Shown: positions 33,876 through 61,897 of the stretch, piece after piece
How the letters are laid out: the number at the start of each line of letters is the position of its first letter
Position numbering within the stretch: position 1 is the first letter of the stretch
From: Xestospongia muta
Taxonomy: Eukaryota > Porifera > Demospongiae > Haplosclerida > Petrosiidae
Length of the DNA: 64,000 nucleotides
Assembly (NCBI GenBank): GCA_963693285.1
Contig: OY848926.1
Span: forward strand, 5,998,501 to 6,062,500
Direction: 5' to 3'
Notes under the pieces: model-generated
What the model was told of the DNA's origin: nothing
Databases searched by the model: none
What the model saw: the letters and a program-made list of their open reading frames with translations, nothing else
Made by a program: the position numbers and the translations under genes

Positions 33876-36800
33876 ATGGCTGCTCCTTGGAGTGAAGGCA
33901 GATTTCAAAAGTCAGTTCTACAACATATGCTTATGTCTTGTTTATTGTTCACTCTATTATACAGATCCCAAGTACCTATCCTTCCACCTATTCAGTCACC
34001 AAAGCAATCTCTAGTTGCACCAACTCAAAGCAGAGCTGTTGTACCCTATAATCCAAGTCGTTCTAGTAACACTATTGAGCAACTAGAGTCCCGCCTCAAT
34101 GCCTTAGAACAGGCTCACAAGATGTTACTTGAAGAGTTAGTAAATACACAGTCTCACTCTCAAGCCTGGATCACTCACCATGAGAAAGCAGGACAACTAA
34201 GAGAGAAAGAAATAGTTAGTGTTAGAGAGGCTCTTGGTTTAAGTTCTTCAACTCTTAATCAGGTACTGAATCAAGTGAGAGAGAATGAGAGGAGATTGGA
34301 TGCAATCCAAACTAAGATGGATCAGTTAGCTGACACTACGCATTATCACGACTCCCATCATAGTCAGCAGAAACTAGCTCAACAAGTTCAACAACTTCAA
34401 GACACATTTCATCACCTTCAAGAACAATGTTCACTCCTTAAACAAGAATCTCACCAACACAAAGAATCCATTTCAACAGGTTTAGCTGGTTTGACAACTT
34501 CATTGACTTCTCAGGGACGAAGTGGAGCAGCTGCTATCAGAGACTTGCAAGAAAGCATGACAATATTAGAAGAGGAACAGAAAGCATTGGTAAATTGAAA
34601 TACATCAATCACTTTTGTTACAGTTAGTGTAATGTAGGCTAGTGGTCTATCGAGGCTAGATGGGATTGTGATACACCTTGAATCAAGTCAAGTACAGATG
34701 AGGAAACTAGTAGAAACAAGGTTATTTAGATTGAACTTTTCTGTTAGAATCAGTTTATATCATCAGATCTGATGAGACGTGGTCAATTCTAAATGATTTG
34801 AGAGCTCAATTAACTGCTATGGATATGCATAAGAAAAAACAGGATTACTGGCTAAAACAAAGGTAATACATTGGGGCTTGTATTTAGTTACTAATTATAG
34901 TGGAGCTTATTTTTAAGTTGGGGCTTATATTAAGTAGCTAAATACACTGGAGCTTGTATGGCATTCCTGGCCATCCATATTATATGTCCATTTAGTCATC
35001 TATCCATCCATACTACATGTGGCTATACATCCATACATACAAGCTGTCTATCCATACAAACATATAATATACTAAAAACCCATCTTCATTTTCCTTACAT
35101 TTATAGCTTTAGCGAAATACACGAGAAGTTGTCTCAATTTTCTCACTCTCTTATGACATCTGTTAATGGAGTCTCATCCAAAATCAAGCAAACAGAAGAC
35201 CAATCTATAGAGAAACAGGCTGAACTGGTCAGTCGAGTTTGGGAGGAACTCAGAGAACAAGAGAGACAATGGAAAGAGGAAAGAGATCAGAGAGAGAAGG
35301 AACTGCAACATCAATTGAATGAATTCGAGAGATACTTGAAGACTAATGCTCCTCAAGAGCACATCAATCAACATGACATTGTATTAGCTAATTTGGAGAA
35401 GCAATGCACTGAATTTAAAGAAATGTATAAAGTGAGAAATAGTCCCAATAGAATCCTATTATCAATTGTTTCTATAGAAATCTCAAGACCAATTTGACAA
35501 GAGTATTTCGACATTGACAAAATCAGTGTCTCTGTTAGAGAAAGAAAGTCAGGTCACTAAGAAACACTTGTCATCAGTGTTAGAAGCAGAAATAAAGACC
35601 AGGTTAGTGTGATGTAGTGCAATTCATTTCAACATAATAATAATGATTAAAATAATTATAGGAGAGAAGAGATATTAACTCTTCAGAGCCAGTGTGCAAA
35701 TTTACAAGAGAGCTGTCACAGATCTCATGAATCTATACAGCTCTTAATGGATAAATTGCAGACTACAATCAGTGGGAATACTAATATGGTACACTCCTAC
35801 ATGCAGCTGGATATTATTCTAATACAATTGTATTGATGTACACGTAGTTTCCTATTGTATTTATTTACTGATGTGTGGTTACATTAATTCACTAGAGAAT
35901 TAAAAATGTTGTTTATATGTTGTTTACATCTCAGGTGCAAGAGAGTATTAGTAAATTGCACAGTGAGTGGCAGGAAGCACATAAAAGACTCCTTGTTGAT
36001 ATTGGAGCAAGAATAACAACACTTCACTCCAAGGTTCATTCTGAAGTATCTTCTCAAGACAAAGACAATGTAAATAGAGAAATACATAGTTTACAGGAAC
36101 AAATACAAGTGTCTTTAGAAAATGTAAGTACATATCATTAAAATGATATCTAATTCTCTCTCTCACATACACACACAGATGTCTCATCTTCAAAAGACAG
36201 TAGATACATTGGAAAAGAACTGTTGTATTATATCTCAAAAAAGTGACAATAATTCAACAATAACTCAAGAGATACATACCAGAACAGTTGAGGTATTTAT
36301 ATACTCTAAACAACATATAATAGTAGTTTGCCCCCTTCATTAGACTGACAATAAGATATACCAAGTAGCTAACACAATGCAGGATTTACAGATAAAATTA
36401 CTTGGCGAGATACGTAATGAATCAAGACAAAGATATCAGGAACTACACCAAGTTAAAAATGATTTAGGATGGCTACAAATTTCTCTTCGTAAACTTCTTT
36501 ACCCTAACCACGCCTCTCATCAAGTCACAATGACAGCTCCACCTTTTGTTTATCTTCCACATACTATTGAAGAAGTTGATACAAAGCCCCATCCATTATC
36601 TGGTGACCATGACAACACTGATCCTCTTCATGAGTCTGAGGACGAAGAAGAAACTGATCCTATTGAACCTGCTCACGCTCGTCCCTTTGGTGAAAGTCCC
36701 ACTCCTGAACCCCGTAGTCTACATTCCAGTCCCTCAGGGACTCATAAACTTCGTCGATCACGACCAAGTAGGCGTGGTCGTAATGCTCTCCCCTTGAATA

Positions 36801-37207
36801 CAATACAAATACAGGAACCTCCTGAAACAATGGGTACATTTACATCGGCTCCACCCACTCCTGATAACCAGAGAATAATTTTAGTCAATGAGGAAACTAT
36901 AGATCGAGAAGAGATAAGTCAGGAAGATGAGAGAGAGCATAATCATTTATTTGAGAACACCTCTAATCTTCCCACTGCACCTCATCTTCTTTCTCCATCT
37001 CTTCTTACAGAGACTCATCATGATAGTAATACATGTGTGTTTATTAAATATTTTGCTGATGAGGAAGAAAGCAATGGAGAGAGAGTTAGTTGGTTGAATG
37101 AATGGGGCATCTATCAGGCATTGAGGCTACTACAGATGAAAGAGAAATTAATGCAACCAGTGAATAGATTGAGAGAAAGAAAACTGCAAGAAAACGAAAA
37201 CTCATAA
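33876..37207 (+). CDS. Unrecognised coiled-coil protein
   Basis: Exon 1 (33,876-33,910, MAAPWSEGRFQ) joins at 33,965 to a long exon: a Pro-rich start, then heptad-rich sequence (IEQLESRLNALEQAHKMLLE and onward). Further coiled-coil exons follow, such as QEHINQHDIVLANLEKQCTE and LQIKLLGEIRNESRQRYQEL. The C-terminal exon holds an acidic/Pro-rich stretch with SRPSRRGRN and ends with CVFIKYFADEEESNGERVSW, then WGIYQALRLLQMKEKL, stopping at 37,207. No catalytic domain is visible. The X-box promoter shared with FAM227 suggests a ciliary or centrosomal structural role, which is inference. The layout of long coiled coil plus low-complexity tail is shared by several CCDC families, and I cannot name one. 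Confidence 0.7.
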
Positions 37208-37482
37208 ATTTGTTACTAAAATTAATTAGCAATTCTAAATTTGTATACAATCATACTCCGGAGAATGAGGTCTCACGTCTCAACTTTGCAATAGCATTTA
37301 TTTTACTCAAATCAATTCTAAATTTGTATACAATTATTATTGGTATGATAGTTTTTCTAGATGGAATGAGGGTGTGGGCGGGGCTAATGATATGATTATA
37401 TTAACAAGCCACCGAAGTCTTTCATGATCAGTTCGACAAGTGAAGTTTTTTCTCTGAGTCTTTTATACTTGTTTGTTTGATC

Positions 37483-40400
37483 ATGTCACAGTTGGATTCG
37501 TTGATGATGAACGGACAGAGTCAGTCAAGTAGCGCTGAGGAACTGCGCGAGGAGCACAACGGAGGTATTGCTAGCGGCGAGAGCTCAGCTCGTAGTAGCA
37601 GTAGTACCGTTAGCTCTTTGATGGAACTAGGATGGACAGAAGACGAACATTTTACGATAGAGAGAATACAACGCACTCGTAAACAATTGGAAGATGAAAT
37701 TGAGGTAAATGGTAAAACGATACACCATGTGTTTGTGTGTCAATATTCACAGATATTGTGTAAGTGCAATGAATATCTCTCTCCTCTCCAGATGATTGTG
37801 AACCAGTTAACACTGATAGGCCAAGAGACAAATTCTACTGCAGAATGTGACCAAATAATACAAGATCAGTAAGTGAATTAACATTTCCTTTGTAAACTGA
37901 GACAGACAGACTGACAAATGGACTACATGCCTAACATAGTCTCTCATGTTATGGAGTTTTGACTGACTATCAATACTGTAGAGTATCATTAAATATAGTA
38001 TCACAAAGCGTAAGGAAATCAGTAACAACATCAACATATTCATTTCCAGGTCTTTAGTACTAACTTGTATAATCAATGAACATTGTAAGGACAGAGGTCA
38101 TCGACCTATTAGGCCATCATCTCCTCAATAAATATTTTGTATATGGTTACAACTTTTAAACAGTAAAACACCTTTCATCTGTTCTTCCTGATTCTGTCAT
38201 GTGTTGAGCTTGTACTTGTAAAAGAGCAATCCAGTTCTTTTATGTGGTTATTGGGCAAGCTTGTTGAGTAGGCAGACTAAAAGAGGTGTCGTCAATGAGA
38301 TATTGTATAAAGGATTGTTTTGGGGTTGTTCATCCTATGTTAAAGGGATTTTAAGTGTGGACTCATGTTTAGGGAATTCTTGCCATTAAACCACAGACAA
38401 CACCCTCATCTCTCTCACAGACTCTTTAGACTAAATAGTTTTAGTTTGTGTATCATTTTTTAAAATGTTATTTTTATATGAAGGGTGTGTTACAGTGGGT
38501 AAGCATAACATCATTAGCACTTGCTAAAAATAGTCACTCCCTTGTATGCTTTCACCTCCTCTACTAACATACCAGCATTCATAAAGTAGTGGGTTTTGGC
38601 TAAATGACAAATTTCTAGTGACATTTTACACACTTAACCTAGTTTCTCTCCCCCTCATATTTTAGTGATGAAACAGATATTAGAAAGAATATGCGCAATG
38701 GCCGCAAGAAGTTCAATCGCTCACCTAAAGATGTAAGTTAAGCAATTGTAGCAAATTTTTACCATAACTCAAATTTTGTGCTTTGTATTTTCTGTAATTT
38801 GATTGTTGCATGTGTGTGTGTGCGTGTGTGTCTACACCTATTCTTTGTTTCCATTGGATGCAACAGTCACATGATAAATTAAATAGGAATTTTTATAATG
38901 ATCTTATTACCGGTATTTAACGACACTTTGTTTGATACATGTAAGTGCCAACAGGAAAGTATAGTTGTCATGTTTGAAGATGACAGTGTTATAATTCATG
39001 GAACACGAAGTTTGAGTACTTGTATTTATATGTATAAATATAATATGCGTAATTGTGTAATTGTTTGTTCAAATAATGATTAACAAAATATAGGAAATAG
39101 AATTGATAGTTGTTTACTTGTACAAATGACCAATGAACAGTATCCCTTCTTGGAATTGGTATAGCTTCTAGACATAATCAACATTTAAAGTAAAGATATA
39201 TTTCGGAACTCTCTTCTGTGTATGTAGACAATATATGTAAACTGTTTGGTACTGGCAGCCAGCTTTGATGTGCTGACTAAGCATATCCTGATGATCAATT
39301 CTATATTGAATTTTTACCTTATAAAGCAGCCTGACCTCACAAGGTGTTGCCAACATACTGACTATAATATCTCTTGTTAACTAGTCAAATCTATCTTTAC
39401 AATGGCCTCTGTGTGTGTCTTTACTTCAACCTCATATATGTATACAATGTATATAGTAGAAAGGTATCTGTGATGTGTCTATACATGCATGCATATTTTT
39501 GTGCACTTGTAAACATTGTACATATATACAGTATACTTGTAAACATGTAAACATGTGTATACTTGTAAACATGTTTACGTGTATACAAGTATACATGTAT
39601 TTATGTACTTTTATTACATGAACTAAAGCTTGACGTAGTTTGATGATCTGCTATTGATCATATTACTAATAATGACGTGATTCTTCTCTTATTAATAGGG
39701 TATAAAGTTTCTTATTGAAAAGAACTTGATCAATAATACTCCAGAAGATATAGCTATGTTTCTATACGTGGGTGAGCTGCTAGACAAAGCTGCTATAGGG
39801 GATTACCTTGGAGAAGGGTAAGTACTTTGTTGTGTTGTGTCTGTAAGCTATGAGGAGTAAGTCATGTGGTGAATAAAACAAACAGTTGCTAGTGATGTTT
39901 TCCCCTGTGCTGTTTAGAAAAAGGATTTCCTTTTTTGTATTATCTTCTAAGATATTGAAAGCCAATAATTTTTAGTTCTCTTATATAGTATGTACTGTTA
40001 TTTTAACCACACCACTAATAAATGATCCCTGACTAGGTATATCCTGTAAGAACAGAATGTAGCATTCATCACTATCATAATTATTGGTGTTTTAGCATAT
40101 AGTGTTATCTTAACTACTAGTGGTGACATGTATATCTTTGTAGTGTAAATGGACTAATATTGTATAATGTGATTAATAGTATGTTATGGTACTATAATTA
40201 TGTGGGATAGTTTGGATTAGATTACCAAGGAATTTAGATAAGAAAGATACTGAAAATGAATCTCTGTCATATGGAGTGACACACTCTCATTTGTGATTAT
40301 GATGTAATAATGACATATCATTTAATTGTATCGTCTTTTCTTTTTACTATATAGCAAAGAGTTTTATATACATGTGCTACGAAACTTTGTGGAATTACAT

Positions 40401-41761
40401 GATTTTACTGGAATGAATTTAGTGGACGCATTGAGGTAAGCATTGCAGTTAATAACTACTACATGTGATGACAGTTGGATGGTAGATGGATCATTTAACT
40501 TGGTATGTATGTTTAAAATAAAATAATAATTTAAAAGCTTAATGGATTGTTTGTGTTGAATGTAGAGAATGATTATTTTAGAACTACTTATAAAAAGTAA
40601 ACAACTGCTCTTCATGTTTGTCATAACATTTACACTCTCTTCTGTAGACGATTTCTAGCTGGCTTTCGTTTACCTGGAGAAGCCCAAAAGATTGATAGAA
40701 TGATGGAAATGTTTGCTCAGAGGTTTTGTCGATGTAATCCAGGCGTGTTTGGCAATCCTGGTATGAATAATTGGCCTTTCTCTGTCCTTTTAAATACTCT
40801 CTCTTTGTCTCTTTAGATGCCTGTTACATTCTCTCTTTCTCTATTATTATGTTGAATACAAGTCTACACAATCCAAATGTTAAAGATAAGGTAATGTGTC
40901 ACATGATCATCATGTGATTATTATAACAATCTTTTTATTCCTAACAGCCAAATGTGGATCAGTTTATATCAATGAACAGAGGTATCAATGATGGAAGTGA
41001 CTTTCCTGCTGATATGCTAAGAGTGAGTGTGTGTGTGTGAGAGAGATATGTCAATGTGATGGTATTTTTGATCAATTAGAGTTTGTATGAATGTATTAAA
41101 AATGAGCCATTTAAAATTCACGAAGGAGCAGACGATTTGACCCAAGTCTTTTTCAATCCAGATCATGCAGGCTACCTTATAAAAGAAGGTAAGAGTCACA
41201 CACACACACACACTCACACATACACATACACACATACACACGCATGCACCACTTCAATATAATGGTTTCATTTGACCCCTGACACATAGTGACCATTCTA
41301 TGAAATTATTGTACCAATTCATGATAACATTTCTAGAGTATATTACATTATTTATGGAATGTAGGAAAGAGCTGAGCTAGCTCTAGTTAATATCTGAGAG
41401 TGCAAAAAAACACTACCAATTTACTATATATGGATTTGACTATAGAGACCCCCAAACTACATCATCTGTGTTTAAGGAGTTAGTGATAAACACATAACAT
41501 AGTAGATGGTTGTGGATAGTCAAGTAGTAGGAATTTGTGATATGATTACTGATACAGTACGTAACAGAACTACAATAATCTATATAAAGTAGTAGGAATT
41601 TGTGATAAGGCTATTGATAGTAAGACGTAACAGAACTAGAATAATATGTCAAATATTTTTCTATTTTAGGAGGAAAACATAAAAGTTGGCGCAAAAGATG
41701 GTTTATTCTTTCTGATAATTGTCTCTACTACTTCAAGTCACCTGGTGTAAGGACATGTAGT

Positions 41762-41799
<38 letters not shown>

Positions 41800-42251
41800 A
41801 TTCCTCTTGAACAACACAGTTCATGACACTTTCTTTCTCTCTCTCCACAGGACAAAGAGCCACGAGGAATTATTCCATTAGAAAACTTGGAAGTTAATGA
41901 ATGTCATGACGTCAAAAGACCGGTAAGTCTATAATACTCCTAGGCAAATACCCACCAGTTTGTTGCTATAGTTACTAACCTTTCTTTTTTTTTAATTAGT
42001 ATTGTTTTGAAATCATATCTCAACCAACTATCCAGTACAGCAATAAAGGAACTATAAAAGCTTGTAAAACAACAGGACAAGGAAAGGTGGTGACCGGTAA
42101 TCATCAGGTCTATCGTATTCAGGCATCCAATAAAGAGGAAATGGATGAATGGATAAAACTCATCAATGCTAGCATTGCTTCCAATCCTTTTATTGAAATG
42201 TTACAACAACGAAGACAACGTGTTAGTAATAAAGGACCTATTATATTGTGA
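37483..42251 (+). CDS. Cytohesin-type ARF guanine nucleotide exchange factor, copy 2
   Basis: Same family as 15,991-18,441 but diverged. The ATG at 37,483 begins a Ser-rich N-terminal extension ([17 protein letters not shown]) absent from copy 1, leading into the coiled-coil helix ([15 protein letters not shown]). The Sec7 domain has [20 protein letters not shown] with the catalytic Glu and the standard Arg, then [14 protein letters not shown]. The PH domain starts [19 protein letters not shown] and is again a two-glycine form. It ends [18 protein letters not shown] at 42,251. Exon junctions match copy 1 through Sec7 and PH, but the first introns here are several hundred bases long, unusual for the window. 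An active ARF GEF is expected. Confidence 0.93.
37873..38666 (+). other. Long intron of cytohesin 2
   Basis: About 795 bases between the exon ending IIQD and the exon starting DETDIRKN. It is AT-rich, with no repeat array, no open frame with family signal and no RNA gene that I recognise. Confidence 0.5.
38733..39698 (+). other. Long intron of cytohesin 2 with short GT and ACATG repeats
   Basis: About 965 bases. It contains (TG)n near 38,812-38,830 and a stretch near 39,530-39,605 of alternating TGTAAACATG and GTATACATGT palindromic pieces. No gene is seen. Confidence 0.5.
41195..41242. repeat. (CA)n microsatellite in cytohesin 2 intron
   Basis: ACACAC run with CACT and CATA interruptions, just after the donor at 41,190. 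A second (CA)n run lies at 41,769-41,797. Confidence 0.85.
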
Positions 42252-42729
42252 ACATTGTTCCTAACTCCATCTTTTTCTTCTCTCTCCAGTCGATGTATAA
42301 TTGTTCTTTCTTTAAAATATTTATTGTTTATTTTGGTGACTTGTTTCTGTCCATTGTTTTGACCTTTATTGTCAGTCATACCAGCAAATATATTATATAT
42401 ATAATTATATAAAATTGATTTTTAAGAGAAAAATGTGTTTACATTAAAAACAAAATATCAGTGGGTTTAAATTCTAAAGACTTCTGCAGAATATGATCTG
42501 CAGTGTCCTTCATCATCTCAGCAGCTGGAGCCTGAACAAATTCTCTGTACTATATATACATTATTTTTTGGAAGGTTAATGTGGTATCATTAATTGATTA
42601 TTGACATCTCTTCTTTAAAAAGAAAAAGTAAATAAATGAGCAAGAGAGTTAACAAAATTAAATATTAATCTCAAGTATAATTATAATAAACATCTAGTTA
42701 ATTAATTATTATTAGCAGTTAATAAACTT
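42252..42729. other. Convergent region, cytohesin 2 / ZZEF1
   Basis: About 480 bases between stop codons, mostly AT-rich. It contains one candidate minus-strand exon at 42,439-42,549, described separately. Confidence 0.5.
42439..42549 (-). other. Candidate alternative terminal exon of ZZEF1
   Basis: On the minus strand an ATATATAG acceptor precedes an open frame reading YREFVQAPAAEMMKDTADHI and ending FKPTDILFLM with a stop. Its phase (0) matches the donor after FTEAK (near 42,980), so it could be spliced in place of the Ser-rich last exons. The amino-acid composition looks protein-like. No homology is recognised. Confidence 0.35.
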
Positions 42730-57985
<15,256 letters not shown>

Positions 57986-58243
57986 TGCCCCAGTTAATCA
58001 AGACTGAAATAGCAGTGATGCTTCCAGTTGCAAGTCCTCTGCCAAAGTCACTCAAACCAGCTACTTCAGGATATCTGCAAGTAAAGACAACAATCAGGAT
58101 GAACTTAAACGCGTCAACTAACAAGAACTGCAGCTTCTTTCCCAATCCCAGGTAACAGGGTAAGTACAGCCCCCAATTGAAGTCACGTGACTTCAAACTT
58201 CCTTAGACCACGCCCTTACACGTGTTGTACTTGTACAGTTACA
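57986..58243. promoter_or_regulatory. Divergent promoter, ZZEF1 (-) / RRM gene (+)
   Basis: 258 bases between start codons, with GTCACGTGACTTC at 58,183-58,195 and CCACGCCCTTACACGTG at 58,208-58,224: two CACGTG-type E-boxes and a GC/KLF-like box. No TATA box is evident. Confidence 0.45.
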
Positions 58244-58921
58244 ATGACAAATCGAGTAGGAGATAGAGAAGCTAAGAGAAGAAAGTAAGTGAGTGTCCTG
58301 ATTACTGTATAGTCAACGAATATTACAGATGGTGGGCGAGGCATATGAAAAGACTAAATAAAGAGGATCAAACCAATCAGGAATCCAGTGTTATTAGTAG
58401 CAGTGAGGAGAAGGAAGACTCATTAGATAAGAAGAAACGTTACATTCTCTTTGTAGGTATAGTAAGATATGTGTGTGTGTGTGTCTGTGTATGTTATCTT
58501 TTGTAGGTAATCTATCCTACAATACATCTTCTGATGATGTTGTTCGACATTTTATGAAACGAGGTGTTCCAGTTAAACAAGTTAGAATGCTTACTGAGAA
58601 AGGAACAAACAAATCTCGTGGTTGTTGTTTTTTGGAATTTGATTGTGTAAAACATCAACAAGTGAGTAGTTCAGATGCCATATGTCTGTCCTAAATGTCT
58701 GCTATAGCCCTTCCAGATTGGTTACTTACATTACCCTATCATTGTTGTAGTTAACCTTTCTCTCTTCCTTATAGAATGCTTTAAAGTTCCAGCATTCTAA
58801 GTTGCATGGACGTACTATCAATGTTGAGATCACATGTGGAGGAGGAGGTAATGGAGAGAGAAGGAGATATAAGATTAAGAAACGAAATGATAAATTTAAC
58901 AAATTAAAACAAAACAGTTAG
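58244..58921 (+). CDS. Small RRM protein, Nop6-like
   Basis: Exons 58,244-58,284, 58,329-58,456, 58,507-58,661 and 58,775-58,921 give a protein of about 156 aa. A basic N-terminus (REAKRRKWWARHMKRLNKED) and an acidic Ser/Glu/Asp patch lead into one RRM, with RNP2 as YILFVGNLSYN and RNP1 as KSRGCCFLEF. After the RRM comes INVEITCGGGGNGERRRYKI and a Lys-rich end. The GGGG plus basic tail after a lone RRM resembles yeast Nop6, a ribosome-biogenesis factor, so a nucleolar pre-rRNA role is inferred. The RBM34 family is an alternative. Confidence 0.8.
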
Positions 58922-59012
58922 ATAAATGCAACTATTATAAATCTTATCACAGCAATGAAACCAAAAAAATGCTTTTTATAAAATATAAACTAGTTATGAC
59001 TATTGGCAGAGA

Positions 59013-60078
59013 CTAATGAAATGGAGATGTTTCGTTTTTGGGTCGAGGTGATGTGTCATGTGATCGTTCTCTCAGTGAGCCAGTCATAGCGGCTGTGAGA
59101 GAGGTTGGATTGGAACGAGATGTAGGTATTCCCATGGAATCAACAATCGATTTCATATCTTCCCATAACTTGAGGTACTAGAGAAGAGAGACTTGATTTC
59201 ATTATATCACACCAAGTCACTTACAGTCTGATGACCGGTTATCTGAGTGGAAACTAGTGCTTTAAACATATCTGGTAACTGAGAGAGATTAGCATGAATT
59301 AACTGAGCTTCTAGGTCAAGACAAAAGAGAGAAAAGAAATTCCTTCTCTCCATAAGCAAAAGTTCATCGTCATTCTAATTGAAAGAGAAAGAGAATGAAT
59401 TTCAACAAAATACTATATAACATACTCTTTGTAGCTTGCTTTCGTTTCTGTCCGACTGTTAAAACAATAAATTTAATATCAAATATTTCTATATTAAATG
59501 TACCATGCTTTTCCCTTGAGCTTCCAAATGACCTCTGTACTTTTCCATAGTTTGAACTTTAGCCAATGCTTTCTGATGTTTACGATGTACTAGTTTTTCT
59601 CTCCTGTTACACAATTCCTGAAATTAAAGAGATAAAAACAATTCATCTTCTACATAATGTCTACCTGATATGCTGTGAGGAGATCGAGAAACATGTTGGC
59701 ACCTTCGGAAAATCCTTTGGCCTCATTCTCTGAATGAAGTTGAGCCCGGTCACCAAGTGTATTAAACTCATCAGCTAGTTGGCGACAATCCATCTGTATT
59801 TTGCTCCAAATTTCATCACTACCTGATGTCCAAGGTGTACTTAGAACAGATTCACTACTTAAAGAACTAAAAGACACACATTATGTCACAGTACAGGATA
59901 ATGTGGTCACTTACATTAACTCTTTAGAGAGTGTTTTCATGTCTTCCTGAAAACCTTGAGTTCTTGTTTCAAAATTTTGTCCAATTTCCAAAAGAGCTGT
60001 CATTATTTTTAGCATAAGTGATATCTGTTCTTTGATTCTTTCATATTTCATCCTTGTCTGTTCTGTCACTAACTCCTG

Positions 60079-60125
<47 letters not shown>

Positions 60126-61779
60126 TTAGAGATAGACAATTATATAATAGCTCACCTTGGCACTCTCAGCCAAAGGATTAAACATTACTTCATCTACAGT
60201 ATTTTTATACTTCTCTTTGATACGAGCACCAACATCCTTAATGATAGTAAGTAGATGATACAAGATAGTTTATAAAAACTTTACCTGGCCACTGGCTGTA
60301 AAGAAATATCTTACAACATCATCTCTCATCAAGACAGGGTGACGACAGATCAGTGTTAAGTATCGTTTAAGTGCTCTTCTTCTTTGTTCAATGAACATGT
60401 CGTTTTGAACTAATAACGATTTCGGTGGTAGGAGAGGAATTAAACGATATGGATAGCGAAGTAATAAAATTTGATGAAATCCCTCAAAATCTTTGTATCT
60501 CCGTGAGACTGAGGAACCAAAGTTCTACAAGAAAAGCTACTGAAAATGGGACATTGGATAGTCACTGTCTTACTCTGCTTTCTACTTGATATTCATTGTG
60601 TTTTAGAAGAGTACCTTTCTTCTCTGGTAATAAAGTAACTGTTATATCATCCAAACCTTTCAGTTCTTCGTAACTGTAACCAAATTCAGTTGGGTTAGTT
60701 GCTCGATTGAATCGAGCCCACATGTCTTTTAGTTCAGCCAATGTAGCAAGAGTTGGCATGGGAAGCTCTGCATTGAAAGAAACAACATTCAATTCTATTG
60801 CAGTATCTTAGCTGCACTAATGCATATATTAGCAATATAAGTATTATATTTATGATGAAGACCCTTTAAGCAAATATCTCTCACTAATTCAGTGACATAT
60901 GTTCTATTTCATGACATCCAGATGGTAATATGCTTCATTGACAAGATATCTGGTGTTTGCTTGCTTGCTTTACAAGATGACAACTCTATACACTTAATGA
61001 TTTAATGAGATTGTCCTGTGACACTTTTAATATTCGTTGTACATAACTGAATCCTTTTGTTATAATTTATATTGCACTTAGAAATTAAAGTAGATTTAAT
61101 TGAAGAGTTTATGTGTGTAATTAAATTAGAAAGATGCTCTATTTCCAACATTAAACTAGATATGTACTTACATTAGATAAGTATGTGCTTATATTATAAC
61201 TTGTGCTTATTTTTAGAAATATGCTTATATTAAGATAAGTGCTTATTCTACCTTTATCAGTATAGTTAAGGAGAACTTTATCGTCAAGAGATTTGCCTTG
61301 TTGTGCTAAAGCAACCAATGCAAGTGATTTGTATAAATGGTCACGTCCAACATAGTTAGTGCGAGAAGGATCACACATTGTCCATATCTGAGGGAAGGAG
61401 ATATTAAATGGTCATTATAAAGTAAATAGCTCAATTGTTACATCAATAGTGTAGGCATGCAGCATTCCAGTTTCCTCCAATGATATGGTGTACTGTGTTT
61501 GAATAAACTTACTTCTTCAGCTGTACTCTCTGCTATACGGCCAGTACCGACTACTTTTAGCCAAAGCGCCTTGGGGATTCTGGTACTACTGCCTGGGCAA
61601 ACAGTATCATATACCTCTCTGTACAACGGAGGAATAGAGCCTGCAATGGAGGATTCACGGAAAGGATTGTAAAATACAAAGGAATATCTTTCCATATTGA
61701 CTTCAATAGCAATTGAATGAGCGGAAAAAAGATGGAAAATGCTTTTATAGACACGCTTACCTGTATTCAGGCCAGCCAT
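59013..61779 (-). CDS. SNX8: Sorting nexin 8 (PX-BAR)
   Basis: SNX8/Mvp1 proteins bind endosomal phosphoinositides and shape tubules for cargo retrieval. The ATG at 61,779 (MAGLNT) splices to GSIPPLYREVYDTVCPGSST, and an EH-like N-terminal region follows (CDPSRTNYVGRDHLYKSLAL, LVALAQQGKSLDDKVL). The PX domain has VTLLPEKKGTLLKHNEYQVE, the phosphoinositide-binding SRRYKDF motif, PPKS and RRRALKRYL. The BAR region includes WTSGSDEIWSKIQMDCRQLA, RREKLVHRKHQKALAKVQTM and RRNFFSLFCLDLEAQLIHAN. It ends PRPKNETSPFH at 59,013. Introns are small except the one holding 60,793-61,250. It is head-to-head with TMEM11. Confidence 0.9.
60078..60121 (-). repeat. (CT)n tract at a 3' splice site, SNX8
   Basis: About 21 CT units on the transcript strand ending CTCTTGCAG at the acceptor of the exon encoding ELVTEQTRMKYE. 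Confidence 0.85.
60793..61250 (-). other. Larger SNX8 intron
   Basis: About 450 bases between the EH-like and PX-domain exons. It is AT-rich with a TTGCTTGCTTGC run at 60,956-60,970 and TGTGCTTAT/ATATGCTTA repeats near 61,180-61,245. No gene is seen. Confidence 0.5.
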
Positions 61780-61897
61780 TTTGTCATTAAAGGGCGTGGT
61801 TAGTTTACAAATCATGTGTAATGTCATTTGAAAGGAGGGAAAGAAAACTGTATGTGTTTACATTGACAACAAATAATTTATTTCTTTTCATAGTATA
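61780..61897. promoter_or_regulatory. Divergent promoter, SNX8 (-) / TMEM11 (+)
   Basis: 118 bases between start codons, with AAAGGGCGTGGTTAG at 61,790-61,804 and ATCATGTGTAATGTCAT at 61,812-61,828. No TATA box is obvious. This is the smallest pair after FAM227/coiled-coil. Confidence 0.45.
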
